Of a stretch of DNA of 45,765 bases, positions 37,061 through 43,797 are shown piece by piece; position 1 is the first letter of the stretch; every line of letters starts with the position of its first letter. Origin of the DNA: a virus; IMG/VR virus record IMGVR_UViG_3300005435_000009, positions 1 to 45,765 of that record. The stretch is one strand, 5' to 3'. Both the position numbers and the translations under genes were made by a program. The notes under the pieces were generated by a model, which saw only the letters and a list, made by a program, of their open reading frames with translations, was not told the DNA's origin and ran no database searches.

Positions 37061-37093
37061 GAGGCCCGGAGCGCGTGCTCCGGGCCTCCTTTT
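37061..37093 (+). terminator. Rho-independent terminator of the tail operon
   Basis: GAGGCCCGGAGC pairs with GCTCCGGGCCTC around GCGT, followed by CTTTT. It is the only clear stem plus T-tract terminator in the window and separates convergent operons. Confidence 0.85.
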
Positions 37094-37108
37094 CTGGGGG
37101 GGAGTGGC

Positions 37109-37774
37109 TCAGTGGGTACGGAAGACGGCTATGGCAATGGCCGTAGCAGTCGCGATCAAGAGCGCTACCAAGGTCACGAGCTGGCTGGCGGCCCACTGTG
37201 TGCCCATCCGTCCCTCGCTGCGCTGAATCTCACGGCCGCCGCTCTGATACTGGCGTTGCTCCACGTCCGAGAGCCGCTTGTCCAGGGACTCCCGAAGTGT
37301 GGCGATGGCGGCCGTCGTCTGCGCGGCGGTGGCCGCCACGGCCGCGCGCAGGGCCTCGGCGCTGGAAGTGACCTGGGCGGCCAGTGTGGCGGCCTGGGCG
37401 GCCTGCTTCTCGCTGGCCAGGGCCACGTTCTGCGTGGCCGCCGCGAGCAGAGCATCAATGCGCCGGCTCTCGGCCAGGGCCTGGGCGTCGATACGGTTCG
37501 ACTCGGCCAGGCGCAGCCGCTCGTTGGAGGCGTCGAAACGCTCGTTGAAGTACCGCTCCAGCCGGCGCAGGTCGTCCACCCGTTGCGCTTCGGCCAGGCG
37601 GAGATCGTCGGTCCGCTGATCCTGGGCTGCCCGCAGGTCGTCCTGCCGGCGGATGGCCGCTTCGACCAGCGAGAGGACGTTGGCGGTCGGGTCCTGGAAC
37701 CACGGCCGCCAGCTTGGCTCGTTCTCCTTCGGCCCCGACCCCAGCCCCGACCCCAGCCCCGGCTCCTGGCTCAC
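37109..37774 (-). CDS. Coiled-coil protein with C-terminal membrane anchor, 221 aa
   Basis: GTG 37774 overlaps the TGA of the beta-helix gene. The N-terminus has a Gly-Ser run and SWRPWFQDPTANVLSLVEAA; then a long helical part with heptads and repeats (RRQDDLRAAQDQRTDDLRLA EAQRVDDLRRLE). An alanine-rich helix and one hydrophobic segment near the end (VTLVALLIATATAIAIAVF) follow, with a short FRTH tail. Similar coiled-coil plus membrane-anchor proteins near tail or lysis genes of actinophages are sometimes labelled holin-like. I cannot decide between a lysis role and a membrane-anchored virion factor. Confidence 0.65.
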   Translation of the reverse strand: MSQEPGLGSGLGSGPKENEPSWRPWFQDPTANVLSLVEAAIRRQDDLRAAQDQRTDDLRLAEAQRVDDLRRLERYFNERFDASNERLRLAESNRIDAQALAESRRIDALLAAATQNVALASEKQAAQAATLAAQVTSSAEALRAAVAATAAQTTAAIATLRESLDKRLSDVEQRQYQSGGREIQRSEGRMGTQWAASQLVTLVALLIATATAIAIAVFRTH

Positions 37775-38544
37775 AGGGGACTGCCGTCGTCCCAGCGGTT
37801 GCCCGACCAGGCCACCAGGCCCTCGTAGTTCCGGGGTCCGTACACGAACCCTCTGCCGAACACGTTGCTCGTGAACTGAACGCCGGTGGGCGGCGTCTTG
37901 TGGTCCCAATACCCGACCACCGAGTAGACCGTGTAGTTGCCGCCCTCCAGCCAGTTGTGATCCACGATCACGTCCTGGACCGGTCCCTGGTCAGTCTTGA
38001 TGAACACGACCGCGGTCTGGCTGTGCAGGTTCTCCATGCGGTTGTGCCGGATCACCGAGTGAGTGGGCGTCTCCGATCCGAAGATGCCGACCGGCTCAGT
38101 GTGCGAGCTGCCGCCGATGTAGGGGTCGTGAATCCAACAGTCGAAGACCATGACGCTGTCGCCGATCTGGACTGACTTCATGGCCCCGTGGATGTTGCAG
38201 CCCTGAATGACGTAGTTGGCGTAGCCGATCCCGGTGCCGGCCTCGCACATGTTCATGTCGATCTCGCAACGCGTGACCTGAGTACCGACCTTGCCGTCCA
38301 TCACCCGGATGCCGATCGGCGAGACCGCGCCGCTGGGCGCCTTGATCCGACAGCGCGTGACCATGACGTGGTTGTGGCGGATCAGGATGCCGCCGCCCTG
38401 CACGTCCACGGCGTCGATGATCTGATAGTCCTGGGTGGTCGCGAGATCGCCCTTGTGGGGCGTCAGCACGGTCCCCGCCGGCACCCCGGTCGTCGTCGCG
38501 GACGGCCAGAGGGTGGCGTCGGGTGCTGTGTAGATGGCAGCCAT
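37771..38544 (-). CDS. Right-handed beta-helix (pectate-lyase-like) tail spike or depolymerase, 257 aa
   Basis: ATG 38544 follows GGTGAG. The body shows repeated beta-helix turns with Asn/His/Val ladders: GGGILIRHNHVMVTRCRIKA, GIGYANYVIQGCNIHGAMKS, VQIGDSVMVFDCWIHDPYIG, THSVIRHNRMENLHSQTAVV, VQDVIVDHNWLEGGNYTVYS. This is the parallel beta-helix fold of virion-associated polysaccharide-degrading spikes (Beta_helix/NosD or Pectate_lyase_3). It probably binds or degrades host surface glycans. It lies on the strand opposite the tail fibre, beyond a terminator, so it belongs to the leftward unit. Confidence 0.75.
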   Translation of the reverse strand: MAAIYTAPDATLWPSATTTGVPAGTVLTPHKGDLATTQDYQIIDAVDVQGGGILIRHNHVMVTRCRIKAPSGAVSPIGIRVMDGKVGTQVTRCEIDMNMCEAGTGIGYANYVIQGCNIHGAMKSVQIGDSVMVFDCWIHDPYIGGSSHTEPVGIFGSETPTHSVIRHNRMENLHSQTAVVFIKTDQGPVQDVIVDHNWLEGGNYTVYSVVGYWDHKTPPTGVQFTSNVFGRGFVYGPRNYEGLVAWSGNRWDDGSPL

Positions 38545-38608
38545 GGGTCTCACCAGTACGACGCCGGAGGCAGCGGCCCCCGGCGTCTCCGAACATGAGG
38601 GGAGGAAA

Positions 38609-38917
38609 TCAGGAGGGGCCGTAGCCGCTGGCCGGGAACAGCGGCGTCGGCTGGACCCGAGGCGGCGGCGGGGTGGCGACCGGCGTCGGCGCCGGAGTCG
38701 CAATGGGAGGGGTCGGAGTCGGCTCTGTCGTCGGCGTCGGCCGCGGGCTGTGGGACGGACTCGGGTAGGGCCGGTGGCTGGGCGTCGGCGTCGGCTTGCA
38801 CCACTGCGCGTCCGTCTGGCAGGGCTGGTCCTTGGCCTCCACGGCCGCTCCGATCACGAACAGCGAGGCCACCAGGACCCCGGCCGCCACGACTCCGTAC
38901 GTGAACCGGTGCGTCAA
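38609..38917 (-). CDS. Secreted or anchored Pro/Thr-rich protein, 102 aa
   Basis: TTG 38917 overlaps the TGA of the upstream, frameshifted gene (TTGA). The N-terminus is a signal or membrane anchor (THRFTYGVVAAGVLVASLFV IGAAVEA). Then come two cysteines (QPCQTDAQWCKP) and a long Pro/Thr/Ser-rich stretch (PTPTPSHRPYPSPSHSPRPT), likely extended and glycosylatable, as in cell-wall spanning proteins of Gram-positive bacteria. It could act in lysis or superinfection exclusion; this is speculative. Confidence 0.6.
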   Translation of the reverse strand: MTHRFTYGVVAAGVLVASLFVIGAAVEAKDQPCQTDAQWCKPTPTPSHRPYPSPSHSPRPTPTTEPTPTPPIATPAPTPVATPPPPRVQPTPLFPASGYGPS

Positions 38918-39194
38918 CTTGCGCTCGGCTGCGGAGGCTGGTCCTCCGGGTAGGGCGTCGGATAGAACTCAGACTCGAAGTCGCCGCCGACCTCGACGCT
39001 GTGGCGGTCGCCGTCGTACACGAGGTAGTCGCCCGCCGAGGCGTGGACCACCTCGCCGTCGTCCAGCGTATGGTCGCGTCCTCGGGCAGCCGGTAGGCGT
39101 CGATGGTCTCGGGCCGCAGCCGGTAGACCGTGTAGGTCGGCTCGGGACCGGCGCCCTGGCCGTCGGGCGAGAAGTTCATGACGATGCCGGTCAC
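38914..39194 (-). pseudogene. Small conserved phage protein with a frameshift near 39072
   Basis: ATG 39194 opens MTGIVMNFSPDGQGAGPEPT YTVYRLRPETIDAYRLPEDA TI, then the frame turns into non-coding composition. One base away, the frame LDDGEVVHASAGDYLVYDGD RHSVEVGGDFESEFYPTPYP continues with strong coding bias to a TGA at 38914 that overlaps the next start. Joined, this matches a small phage family whose proteins read ...LPEDATxTLDDGEVVHA. One base seems to be missing around 39072 (ATACGCTG where ATxACGCTG is expected). It may be a real lesion, a sequencing error or a programmed shift. Confidence 0.6.
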
Positions 39195-39553
39195 GAGCCC
39201 GGCGGCGGCGTGGGGGCGGGCGGGGCGGGCGGCGTCAGGGCCGCCTGCGCCTCGGCGGCGTCGGCCTGGATCTGGCCGTGGACGTTCTGGAGCTTGTTGA
39301 TGGCGTCCGCCAGCGCGGCCTGGTCGGCCGGCGTGAATCCGCCCTGCTGGGCGGCCTCGAAGGCAGCCGCCAGCGCGTCCAGCGATACCTTGAACGGCCC
39401 CAGGTCGTCGGCGACCTGGCCCACGACGTCAGTGAGCAGCGTCATGTCTGCCATCAGTTCGGTCTCCACAGCCACTCCGCGCTGGTGCGCGGAGGTATTG
39501 CGATCGAGCGCGTCCGCCAGCCGGTAGAGCGCGGTGACCAGCGAGTTGATCAT
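39191..39553 (-). CDS. Helical phage protein, 120 aa
   Basis: ATG 39553 overlaps the TGA of the scaffold-like gene (ATGA). Helical throughout: MINSLVTALYRLADALDRNT, DMTLLTDVVGQVADDLGPFK, LDALAAAFEAAQQGGFTPAD, AINKLQNVHGQIQADAAEAQ, with a proline-rich end. It resembles coiled-coil virion-assembly proteins without a specific name. Because it directly follows the scaffold-like gene, a role in head or tail assembly is a reasonable guess. Confidence 0.6.
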   Translation of the reverse strand: MINSLVTALYRLADALDRNTSAHQRGVAVETELMADMTLLTDVVGQVADDLGPFKVSLDALAAAFEAAQQGGFTPADQAALADAINKLQNVHGQIQADAAEAQAALTPPAPPAPTPPPGS

Positions 39554-40071
39554 CGGCCGCCGACGAGCTTGTCGCGCAGCCAGTCCGAGGGGGTCTGGCC
39601 GGTGGCCGGCCCGGTCGAGCGGTGACCGGGGTCCGTGCGCGGGCGCTGGTGCTGCTGAGCCGGCGGCGCCAGCGTCCGCATCAGCTCCTCGGCGTCCGCC
39701 TCCAGTTCCTCGCGCGTGGCGCCCTGAAGGCGGCCGGCGATGTTGGCGGGCAGGCCCTTGGCCGCCGCCACCTCGACGCGCAGCGCCCGCAGCTCGGCAG
39801 CCTCCGCGCGGGCAGCCGCTTGGGCCGCCGCGCTTGTCGCCCGCTCCAGCTCGGAGCGGCCGGCGTTGCGGAGCTGGGCCAGCTCCTCCTCGGCCTTGGC
39901 CGCTCCCTGGTAGCGCAGCCGCCAGCTCCGGGCCTCGGCGCGGAGCTGGCGGACGTCGGCGATCGTCGGCGGCCGTTCCTCCTGCTGCGGCTCAGCGGGA
40001 GCGGCGCCCTCGCCGCCCTGCTGACCAGCGTCGTCCCCGCCCGGGGAGAGTGCAGATCCGTCCACAGCCAT
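39550..40071 (-). CDS. Scaffolding-like protein, 173 aa
   Basis: ATG 40071 lies 7 bases after CATAAT and has no Shine-Dalgarno, so it may be leaderless. Composition is that of capsid scaffolds: a disordered acidic start (GGDDAGQQGGEGAAPAEPQQ), a long charged helix (LRAEARSWRLRYQGAAKAEE ELAQLRN, RAEAAELRALRVEVAAAKGL), then GATREELEADAEELMRTLAP and a C-terminal SDWLRDKLVGGR of the sort that binds capsid subunits. If correct, it is 12 kb away from the capsid gene, which is unusual. A different helical virion protein is the alternative. Confidence 0.6.
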   Translation of the reverse strand: MAVDGSALSPGGDDAGQQGGEGAAPAEPQQEERPPTIADVRQLRAEARSWRLRYQGAAKAEEELAQLRNAGRSELERATSAAAQAAARAEAAELRALRVEVAAAKGLPANIAGRLQGATREELEADAEELMRTLAPPAQQHQRPRTDPGHRSTGPATGQTPSDWLRDKLVGGR

Positions 40072-40195
40072 GCAGCGGATTATGCCTCAGTGGCTGAGAT
40101 GTCGATTTCCCAAGTGGCGTTCGGTTGCGGCACAGTGGTGGAGCACACGGTCCTGTTGGACTGGCCGGGAGCATGGCCCCGGCCAGTCCGTTCGG
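40072..40195 (-). promoter_or_regulatory. Promoter region of the scaffold-like gene
   Basis: CATAAT (40082-40087 region, leftward) ends 7 bases before the ATG at 40071 and is a fair -10. Upstream, a strong hairpin (GGACTGGCCGGG with CCCGGCCAGTCC, 40158-40189) would end the accessory-gene transcript. Confidence 0.45.
40158..40189 (-). terminator. Hairpin ending the accessory array
   Basis: GGACTGGCCGGG pairs with CCCGGCCAGTCC, about 8 bases after the stop of the 40196-40564 gene on the leftward strand. No T tract. Confidence 0.6.
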
Positions 40196-40564
40196 CTACT
40201 CGCCCAGGAGTCGCCGGGCTTCCAGGATGGCGCCCGGGTAGTGCTCCTCGATGGTCTCGATCAGCTTCTGCATGACCGTGGCCGGGACGCACACCTTGTC
40301 CCCGGGCTGGGCGCTGGCCAGGCGGCGCTGGCTGACGCTCGTGATGACGTCGATGGCGCGAGCGGTGATGTTGCGCTTGCCGTCGATGCGGCGTAGGCGT
40401 TCGGGTCCGTTGATGCCGCTTCGGACCCCGATCTCGTGGTGGACCGTCGTTGGCTCGCCGCTGCTGGCGGCCACGGCGTGATCGGCGCCGTCGTTATCCG
40501 CGGCGGTCTCGGTGTCGCGGCTGGGGCCTTCCCAGCCGCACGTCTTGCAGTACGCAGAGTGCAT
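40196..40564 (-). CDS. Hypothetical protein with N-terminal zinc knuckle, 122 aa
   Basis: ATG 40564 follows AAAGGAG with a 7-base gap. It starts MHSAYCKTCGWEGPSRDTET, a half zinc ribbon, followed by DHAVAASSGEPTTVHHEIG, where two His could complete the site. The second half is helical and basic (RRIDGKRNITARAIDVITSV, then VPATVMQKLIETIEEHYPGA). It lies directly downstream of Ku, so a link to DNA-end handling or regulation is possible but unproved. Confidence 0.6.
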   Translation of the reverse strand: MHSAYCKTCGWEGPSRDTETAADNDGADHAVAASSGEPTTVHHEIGVRSGINGPERLRRIDGKRNITARAIDVITSVSQRRLASAQPGDKVCVPATVMQKLIETIEEHYPGAILEARRLLGE

Positions 40565-40623
40565 GTTCGTTCTCCTTTGGGGGCTCTCGCCCGGCTTGAT
40601 CAGCGATCGTGACGTGGGTCGGC

Positions 40624-41556
40624 TCACCGGGCCGCCGTTCTTGTGCGCTTGGCCTCGTCTACGCTCTCGCGCAGCTTGGCCATCAGGTCGATGACCGTCG
40701 CCGTCGCGGCGACCGGCGGGGCCACCGTCTTGGCGTCCAGGCGCGCGTTCAGCGCCTCGGCGTAAGGGTCGTGGTAGCGGTTCGCGTCGAAGATCGGTTG
40801 CCGCATCCCGCGCACCAGCAGGCGCGCCATCCCCAGCTCGTCGGCGTTCACCGCCGCCTCCCCGTAGAGGTTGGGCAGCGATGCGTCCGAGCGCACCTCG
40901 GACGGCCAGTGCAGCAGCACCAGCACCAGCCGGCCGTGCTCCGCACGGACCATGCACAGGTGCCGGCGCTCGCGCATGGTGACCTGCCCGATGGCGACCG
41001 TCCGCGTCCGCCTCAGCGTCTCCGCGAGCAGGTCGTACGGGCGCCGGCCCTGCTTGTCCGGCGCGATGTAGTAGGTGCGGTCGTGGTAGACCGCTGGCAC
41101 GCTGCCGGCGGGCACGAACTCCTCGACCGCTATCGCCTTGGGGCCCGTCTGCTCGCGCAGCTCGACCAGCTCGGCCGGCGTCACGGTGGCCGGGCCGCCG
41201 GCCGTCTCGATTCCCCGCACGATGTCGGTGCTGGCCAGCTCGTGGCCCTCGCCGTGGTCGCACCAGCGGCGCATCCGCAGCCGGGTGCCGTGGTGCTTGC
41301 AGAACTGATGTAGGGCCGGTGTCCCGTCCTCGGTGGCCGTGTAGAGGCGCACCGGGGCGGTGACCATGCCGAAGGCAATGGTGCCCGTCCACATGGCCCT
41401 GGTGGCCAGCGGCGGGTCCGCCCGCTCCGGCTTGCCCTCCCAGCGGACGGCCTCGGTCTCGGGCAGGCTCCGCGCGTAGGCGCTCGCCTCGCCGTCGGTC
41501 GCGAACTCGCGCTCGTGGCCGGGCTGGCCGGGCGCTGCGTGTCGGATCGTGATCAT
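40624..41556 (-). CDS. Ku-like protein of bacterial NHEJ, 310 aa
   Basis: Binds DNA double-strand ends and recruits the NHEJ ligase. After ~55 residues of N-terminal extension, RAMWTGTIAFGMVTAPVRLY TATED is the hallmark start of bacterial Ku. Then come a degenerate zinc-finger region (CKHHGTRLRMRRWCDHGEGH), DIVRGIE, AIAVEEFVPAGSVPAVYHDR TYYIAPDKQGRRPYDLLAET LRRTRTVAIGQVTMRERRHL and VLVLLHWPSEVR. These match Ku in order. ATG 41556 follows GGAGGT with a 7-base gap and a (CA)6 leader. Mycobacteriophages Omega and Corndog are known to carry Ku and to use host LigD to close their short-ended genomes; this phage also lacks a visible ligase. Confidence 0.9.
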   Translation of the reverse strand: MITIRHAAPGQPGHEREFATDGEASAYARSLPETEAVRWEGKPERADPPLATRAMWTGTIAFGMVTAPVRLYTATEDGTPALHQFCKHHGTRLRMRRWCDHGEGHELASTDIVRGIETAGGPATVTPAELVELREQTGPKAIAVEEFVPAGSVPAVYHDRTYYIAPDKQGRRPYDLLAETLRRTRTVAIGQVTMRERRHLCMVRAEHGRLVLVLLHWPSEVRSDASLPNLYGEAAVNADELGMARLLVRGMRQPIFDANRYHDPYAEALNARLDAKTVAPPVAATATVIDLMAKLRESVDEAKRTRTAAR

Positions 41557-41561
41557 CGGGG

Positions 41562-42068
41562 TTACCTCCGGGTCGGTGTGTGTGTGTGGTTGCGGGCTCG
41601 CTGTCGGTTGATGAACATAGCGACGGCCTTGGTCGCGACAAGGTCCAGAGCCCGTGCTAGGGCCTCCGGGTTGGCATGGCCGAGGGATGGCAGTCCGATG
41701 CGGTCTCGGGCCTCGTCGCGGGAGATGACGCCGGCCCGGTAGAGGCTGGCGATTTCCGTTGGCCCCGCGTCCGCCGTCACCGACCGCGAGGGATCGGGCG
41801 GGCTCGTCTGCCACTCCTGGGGCTCGGCCTCCAGCATGTCGCGAGACTCCGCGCGGCTGATGACCTTGGCGCGGCAGAGCGCCGCGATCTCGGTCGCCTT
41901 GAGCTGGGAGTGGTCGCCGGCTTGAATGGCGCAGCGCCGGTCGTGTTCGGCTACGGCCGCCCGCGCCTTGCTCTCGGCTCCTCGCTCCGCGCGCGAGCGG
42001 ACGGGCCACCAGTCCGGCCGGTCGTCTTCGGGTTCGAGCCCACCATCGGGCTCGTACGTGTCTGTCAC
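41562..42068 (-). CDS. Hypothetical protein with two internal repeats, 168 aa
   Basis: GTG 42068 follows GGAGG with a 4-base gap. Two repeats of a short helix-turn-helix-like unit are seen: EIAALCRAKVISRAESRDML and EIASLYRAGVISRDEARDRI GL, the kind of 'ARVISRDEAR' module seen in phage virion or portal-associated proteins. The N-terminus is acidic and basic mixed. The C-terminal HTHTPTRR is encoded by the (CA)n leader of Ku, whose start is only 5 bases beyond this stop. The function is unknown. Confidence 0.65.
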   Translation of the reverse strand: MTDTYEPDGGLEPEDDRPDWWPVRSRAERGAESKARAAVAEHDRRCAIQAGDHSQLKATEIAALCRAKVISRAESRDMLEAEPQEWQTSPPDPSRSVTADAGPTEIASLYRAGVISRDEARDRIGLPSLGHANPEALARALDLVATKAVAMFINRQRARNHTHTPTRR

Positions 42069-42125
42069 TTTGCCTCCGTGCGTGTGTGTGAGTGGATTGT
42101 CGATGCGGCGGACGTCATCTCGGCG

Positions 42126-42341
42126 TCAGCGCACCTCCAAATAGATCGCGGTCCGGGTGCAGCGGTCGCACGCCTCCGGGTTGGTCGGGTCCCAGGCCGG
42201 GGCCTGGTCGGTGACCGGCCGTACGCGAGCACCGCAAACGCCATGGGGCTTTCCCGGGCGGGCGGCGTGGAGCTTTGAGGGGGTGGCGCGGCTGCGGTTC
42301 GCGATGGCCGCGCGGGCAGCGTGGAGCGGGACGGCGGGCAT
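42126..42341 (-). CDS. Small protein with Cys motif, 71 aa
   Basis: ATG 42341 follows GGAGGT with a 6-base gap. The first half is basic (PLHAARAAIANRSRATPSKL), the second has HGVCGARVRPVTDQAPAWDP and EACDRCTRTAIYLEVR, three cysteines with a CxxC. It may be a small nucleic-acid-binding or metal-binding protein. It stands alone, between two intergenic stretches that each carry a CACACACA run. Confidence 0.6.
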   Translation of the reverse strand: MPAVPLHAARAAIANRSRATPSKLHAARPGKPHGVCGARVRPVTDQAPAWDPTNPEACDRCTRTAIYLEVR

Positions 42342-42530
42342 GGTTGGACCTCCAGTGGGCTAGGATGGGCGGCACGGCGCCGTCTCCGACGTCGTGTGTG
42401 TGAGGGACCGTCAGCGCAAGCCGACGGTCTCTCGCGCGTTTTGGGCGGTTACCCAAAAATGAGTAGCGCGCAAAAGGCTCCCTGCTTCCCCGTCAGGCCG
42501 GGGATTCGACCGGGTGCCAGCCGGCTCTCG
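42342..42530 (-). promoter_or_regulatory. Intergenic region with two hairpins and a CA run
   Basis: Leftward order: hairpin TTTTGGG-TAACCG-CCCAAAA (42439-42458), which likely ends the upstream gene; hairpin GACCGTC-N10-GACGGTC (42406-42429); a CACACACA run (42395-42402); then GGAGGT before the small gene at 42341. It is a cassette-like arrangement similar to those in the 0.3-2.3 kb area. Confidence 0.5.
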
Positions 42531-42731
42531 TCAGGCAGGCTTGACAGTAACGTGGACTCGTCCGCGTTGGCGCTTGCCAGGTTCACCGTTGATCGGTGGG
42601 ACCGCGAGGTTGAGGTACGCGGCAGGGTCGGTCCTGATCTCCGTGCTGATGGCTTGGGCCAGAGCCGGCCATGCGGTGTCGGGCGGGAGCGGGTATTCCT
42701 CGTCGAACGCGAGGATGATCTTGAAGCGCAT
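42531..42731 (-). CDS. Hypothetical protein from an internal start, 66 aa
   Basis: ATG 42731 follows AGAGGAAAG with an 8-base gap and the (CA)10 leader, exactly like the separate genes of this array. It starts MRFKIILAFDEEYPLP, then a helix (WPALAQAISTEIRTDPAAYL) and a basic strand end (GRVHVTVKPA). It is a small strand-helix-strand protein of unknown function, in the same frame as the zinc-ribbon gene. Confidence 0.6.
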   Translation of the reverse strand: MRFKIILAFDEEYPLPPDTAWPALAQAISTEIRTDPAAYLNLAVPPINGEPGKRQRGRVHVTVKPA

Positions 42732-42941
42732 TACGTTGTCTTTCCTCTGTGTGTGTGTGTGTGTGTGTCCGAGTTCTGCCAGCAGTGCGTCAGTCGCCGG
42801 CTGGCCGGTCAGGTTGTTGTACCAGGCGCCGCAACTCGGGCACTCAGCGGTGCCCGGCTTGCGGTGGAGCTGGACGCGGGAGCCGCATACGGTGCAGGCT
42901 CCCACGCGGTACGAATCGCCGGGGATTCCCCGAAGCTTCAC
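42531..42941 (-). CDS. Zinc-ribbon protein fused in frame, through a (CA)10 tract, to a second gene, 136 aa
   Basis: GTG 42941 overlaps the upstream TGA. The first half (KLRGIPGDSYRVGACTVCGS, CPSCGAWYNN) is a clear zinc ribbon with two CxxC pairs. Then the frame reads through a (CA)10 run as GHTHTHTQ into MRFKIILAFDEEYPLPPDTA WPALAQAISTEIRTDPAAYL. The latter part has its own ATG at 42731 after AGAGGAAAG, so 42531-42731 is probably also, or mainly, a separate 66-residue gene. A change of one CA unit would separate the two frames. Whether fused or separate products are made is open. Confidence 0.6.
   Translation of the reverse strand: MKLRGIPGDSYRVGACTVCGSRVQLHRKPGTAECPSCGAWYNNLTGQPATDALLAELGHTHTHTQRKDNVMRFKIILAFDEEYPLPPDTAWPALAQAISTEIRTDPAAYLNLAVPPINGEPGKRQRGRVHVTVKPA
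42748..42768. repeat. Dinucleotide microsatellite (GT)10 / (CA)10
   Basis: Ten uninterrupted GT units on the + strand, the longest of several CA runs in leaders of the accessory array. It lies inside an open frame, where a two-base slip changes the reading frame. Confidence 0.9.
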
Positions 42942-43165
42942 TCCTCCTCCCGTACGTACGGCCGGGTGCCCTGGCCGTCGGTCACCATGACCACCCGGTC
43001 ACAGTAGGCGTTCTCGCCGTGGCCCCGCTTGATGGCCCGGTCCACGCTCTCGATGCAGGCCCGCGCCGCAGCCGGCGTCCGGTGCCGGTGCGGGCACTCG
43101 CCCGTCACGTTGCCCGGTAGGTTGGTGCCGGGCAAGAACGGCGCGCCGCCGAGGTAGTACCTCAT
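42938..43165 (-). CDS. Hypothetical phage protein, 75 aa
   Basis: ATG 43165 overlaps the upstream TGA and the stop overlaps the GTG of the zinc-ribbon gene. The sequence MRYYLGGAPFLPGTNLPGNV TGECPHRHRTPAAARACIES VDRAIKRGHGENAYCDRVVM has a His/Cys group (CPHRH, later C) that could bind metal, then VTDGQGTRPYVREEE. No family is recognised. It is part of a three-gene coupled set. Confidence 0.6.
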   Translation of the reverse strand: MRYYLGGAPFLPGTNLPGNVTGECPHRHRTPAAARACIESVDRAIKRGHGENAYCDRVVMVTDGQGTRPYVREEE

Positions 43166-43764
43166 GACGTGCGCTCCAGCAGGGTAGCGATGCAGCGCGC
43201 CAGCTCGGGCGCTAGCGCGAGGCTCACGCGCAGCGTGAACTTGACCTCGTCGCCCATGACCTCCAGGTCGCCGTGGACCGGGTTGCCGTAGCGCCCGATG
43301 CGGGCCTCGACGGTCTCCCGGCCGTGGCGCTGTGTCACGGCCTCCCCGTGCCCTCCCAGGGCCTCTAGGACGGCTGCTAGTGTCGTCTGCCGGCCAGCCT
43401 CGTACTCGTCGCTCTGCGCCTTGCGCTCCCGGAGCGTGTAGAGCAGGTTTCGCAGGTCGGGCAGCAGCCGCCGCTCGATGTCGCGAGCGATGACTGCCGC
43501 CGACTTCGCCTGGCTGACCGTGATCTCCGCGCGCTTGGCGTTGTACGGCATGTGCGGTCGCAGATCGGCGCCGTAGCTCGCGCTGAGGTTCAGCCGGCCC
43601 GCCATCGCGGGCGGCCAAGTCGGCATCGTGACGTGGATCTCCTCGCCTTCCGGGCCAATCAGGCGCGCGTCGCGCACGGTCGGCCCTTCGTACCAGCCCG
43701 GCGCGGCCTTCCAGCCGTCGCCCAGCGCCGCCGCGATCTCGCGCGTGATCGTCTTGATGTCCAT
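43162..43764 (-). CDS. Hypothetical phage protein, 200 aa
   Basis: ATG 43764 follows GAGGAG and a (CA)6 leader. The N-terminal domain alternates strands and turns (DIKTITREIAAALGDGWKAA PGWYEG, EEIHVTMPTWPPAMAGRLNL SASYGADLRPH). The central helix is long and charged (VIARDIERRLLPDLRNLLYT LRERKAQSDEYEAGRQ). The end is strand-helix (DEVKFTLRVSLALAPELARC IATLLERTS). It is probably a soluble two-domain protein of unknown role, and heads a three-gene coupled set. Confidence 0.65.
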   Translation of the reverse strand: MDIKTITREIAAALGDGWKAAPGWYEGPTVRDARLIGPEGEEIHVTMPTWPPAMAGRLNLSASYGADLRPHMPYNAKRAEITVSQAKSAAVIARDIERRLLPDLRNLLYTLRERKAQSDEYEAGRQTTLAAVLEALGGHGEAVTQRHGRETVEARIGRYGNPVHGDLEVMGDEVKFTLRVSLALAPELARCIATLLERTS

Positions 43765-43797
43765 TGCGTTGTCTCCTCGTGTGTGTGTGGTTGCTGT

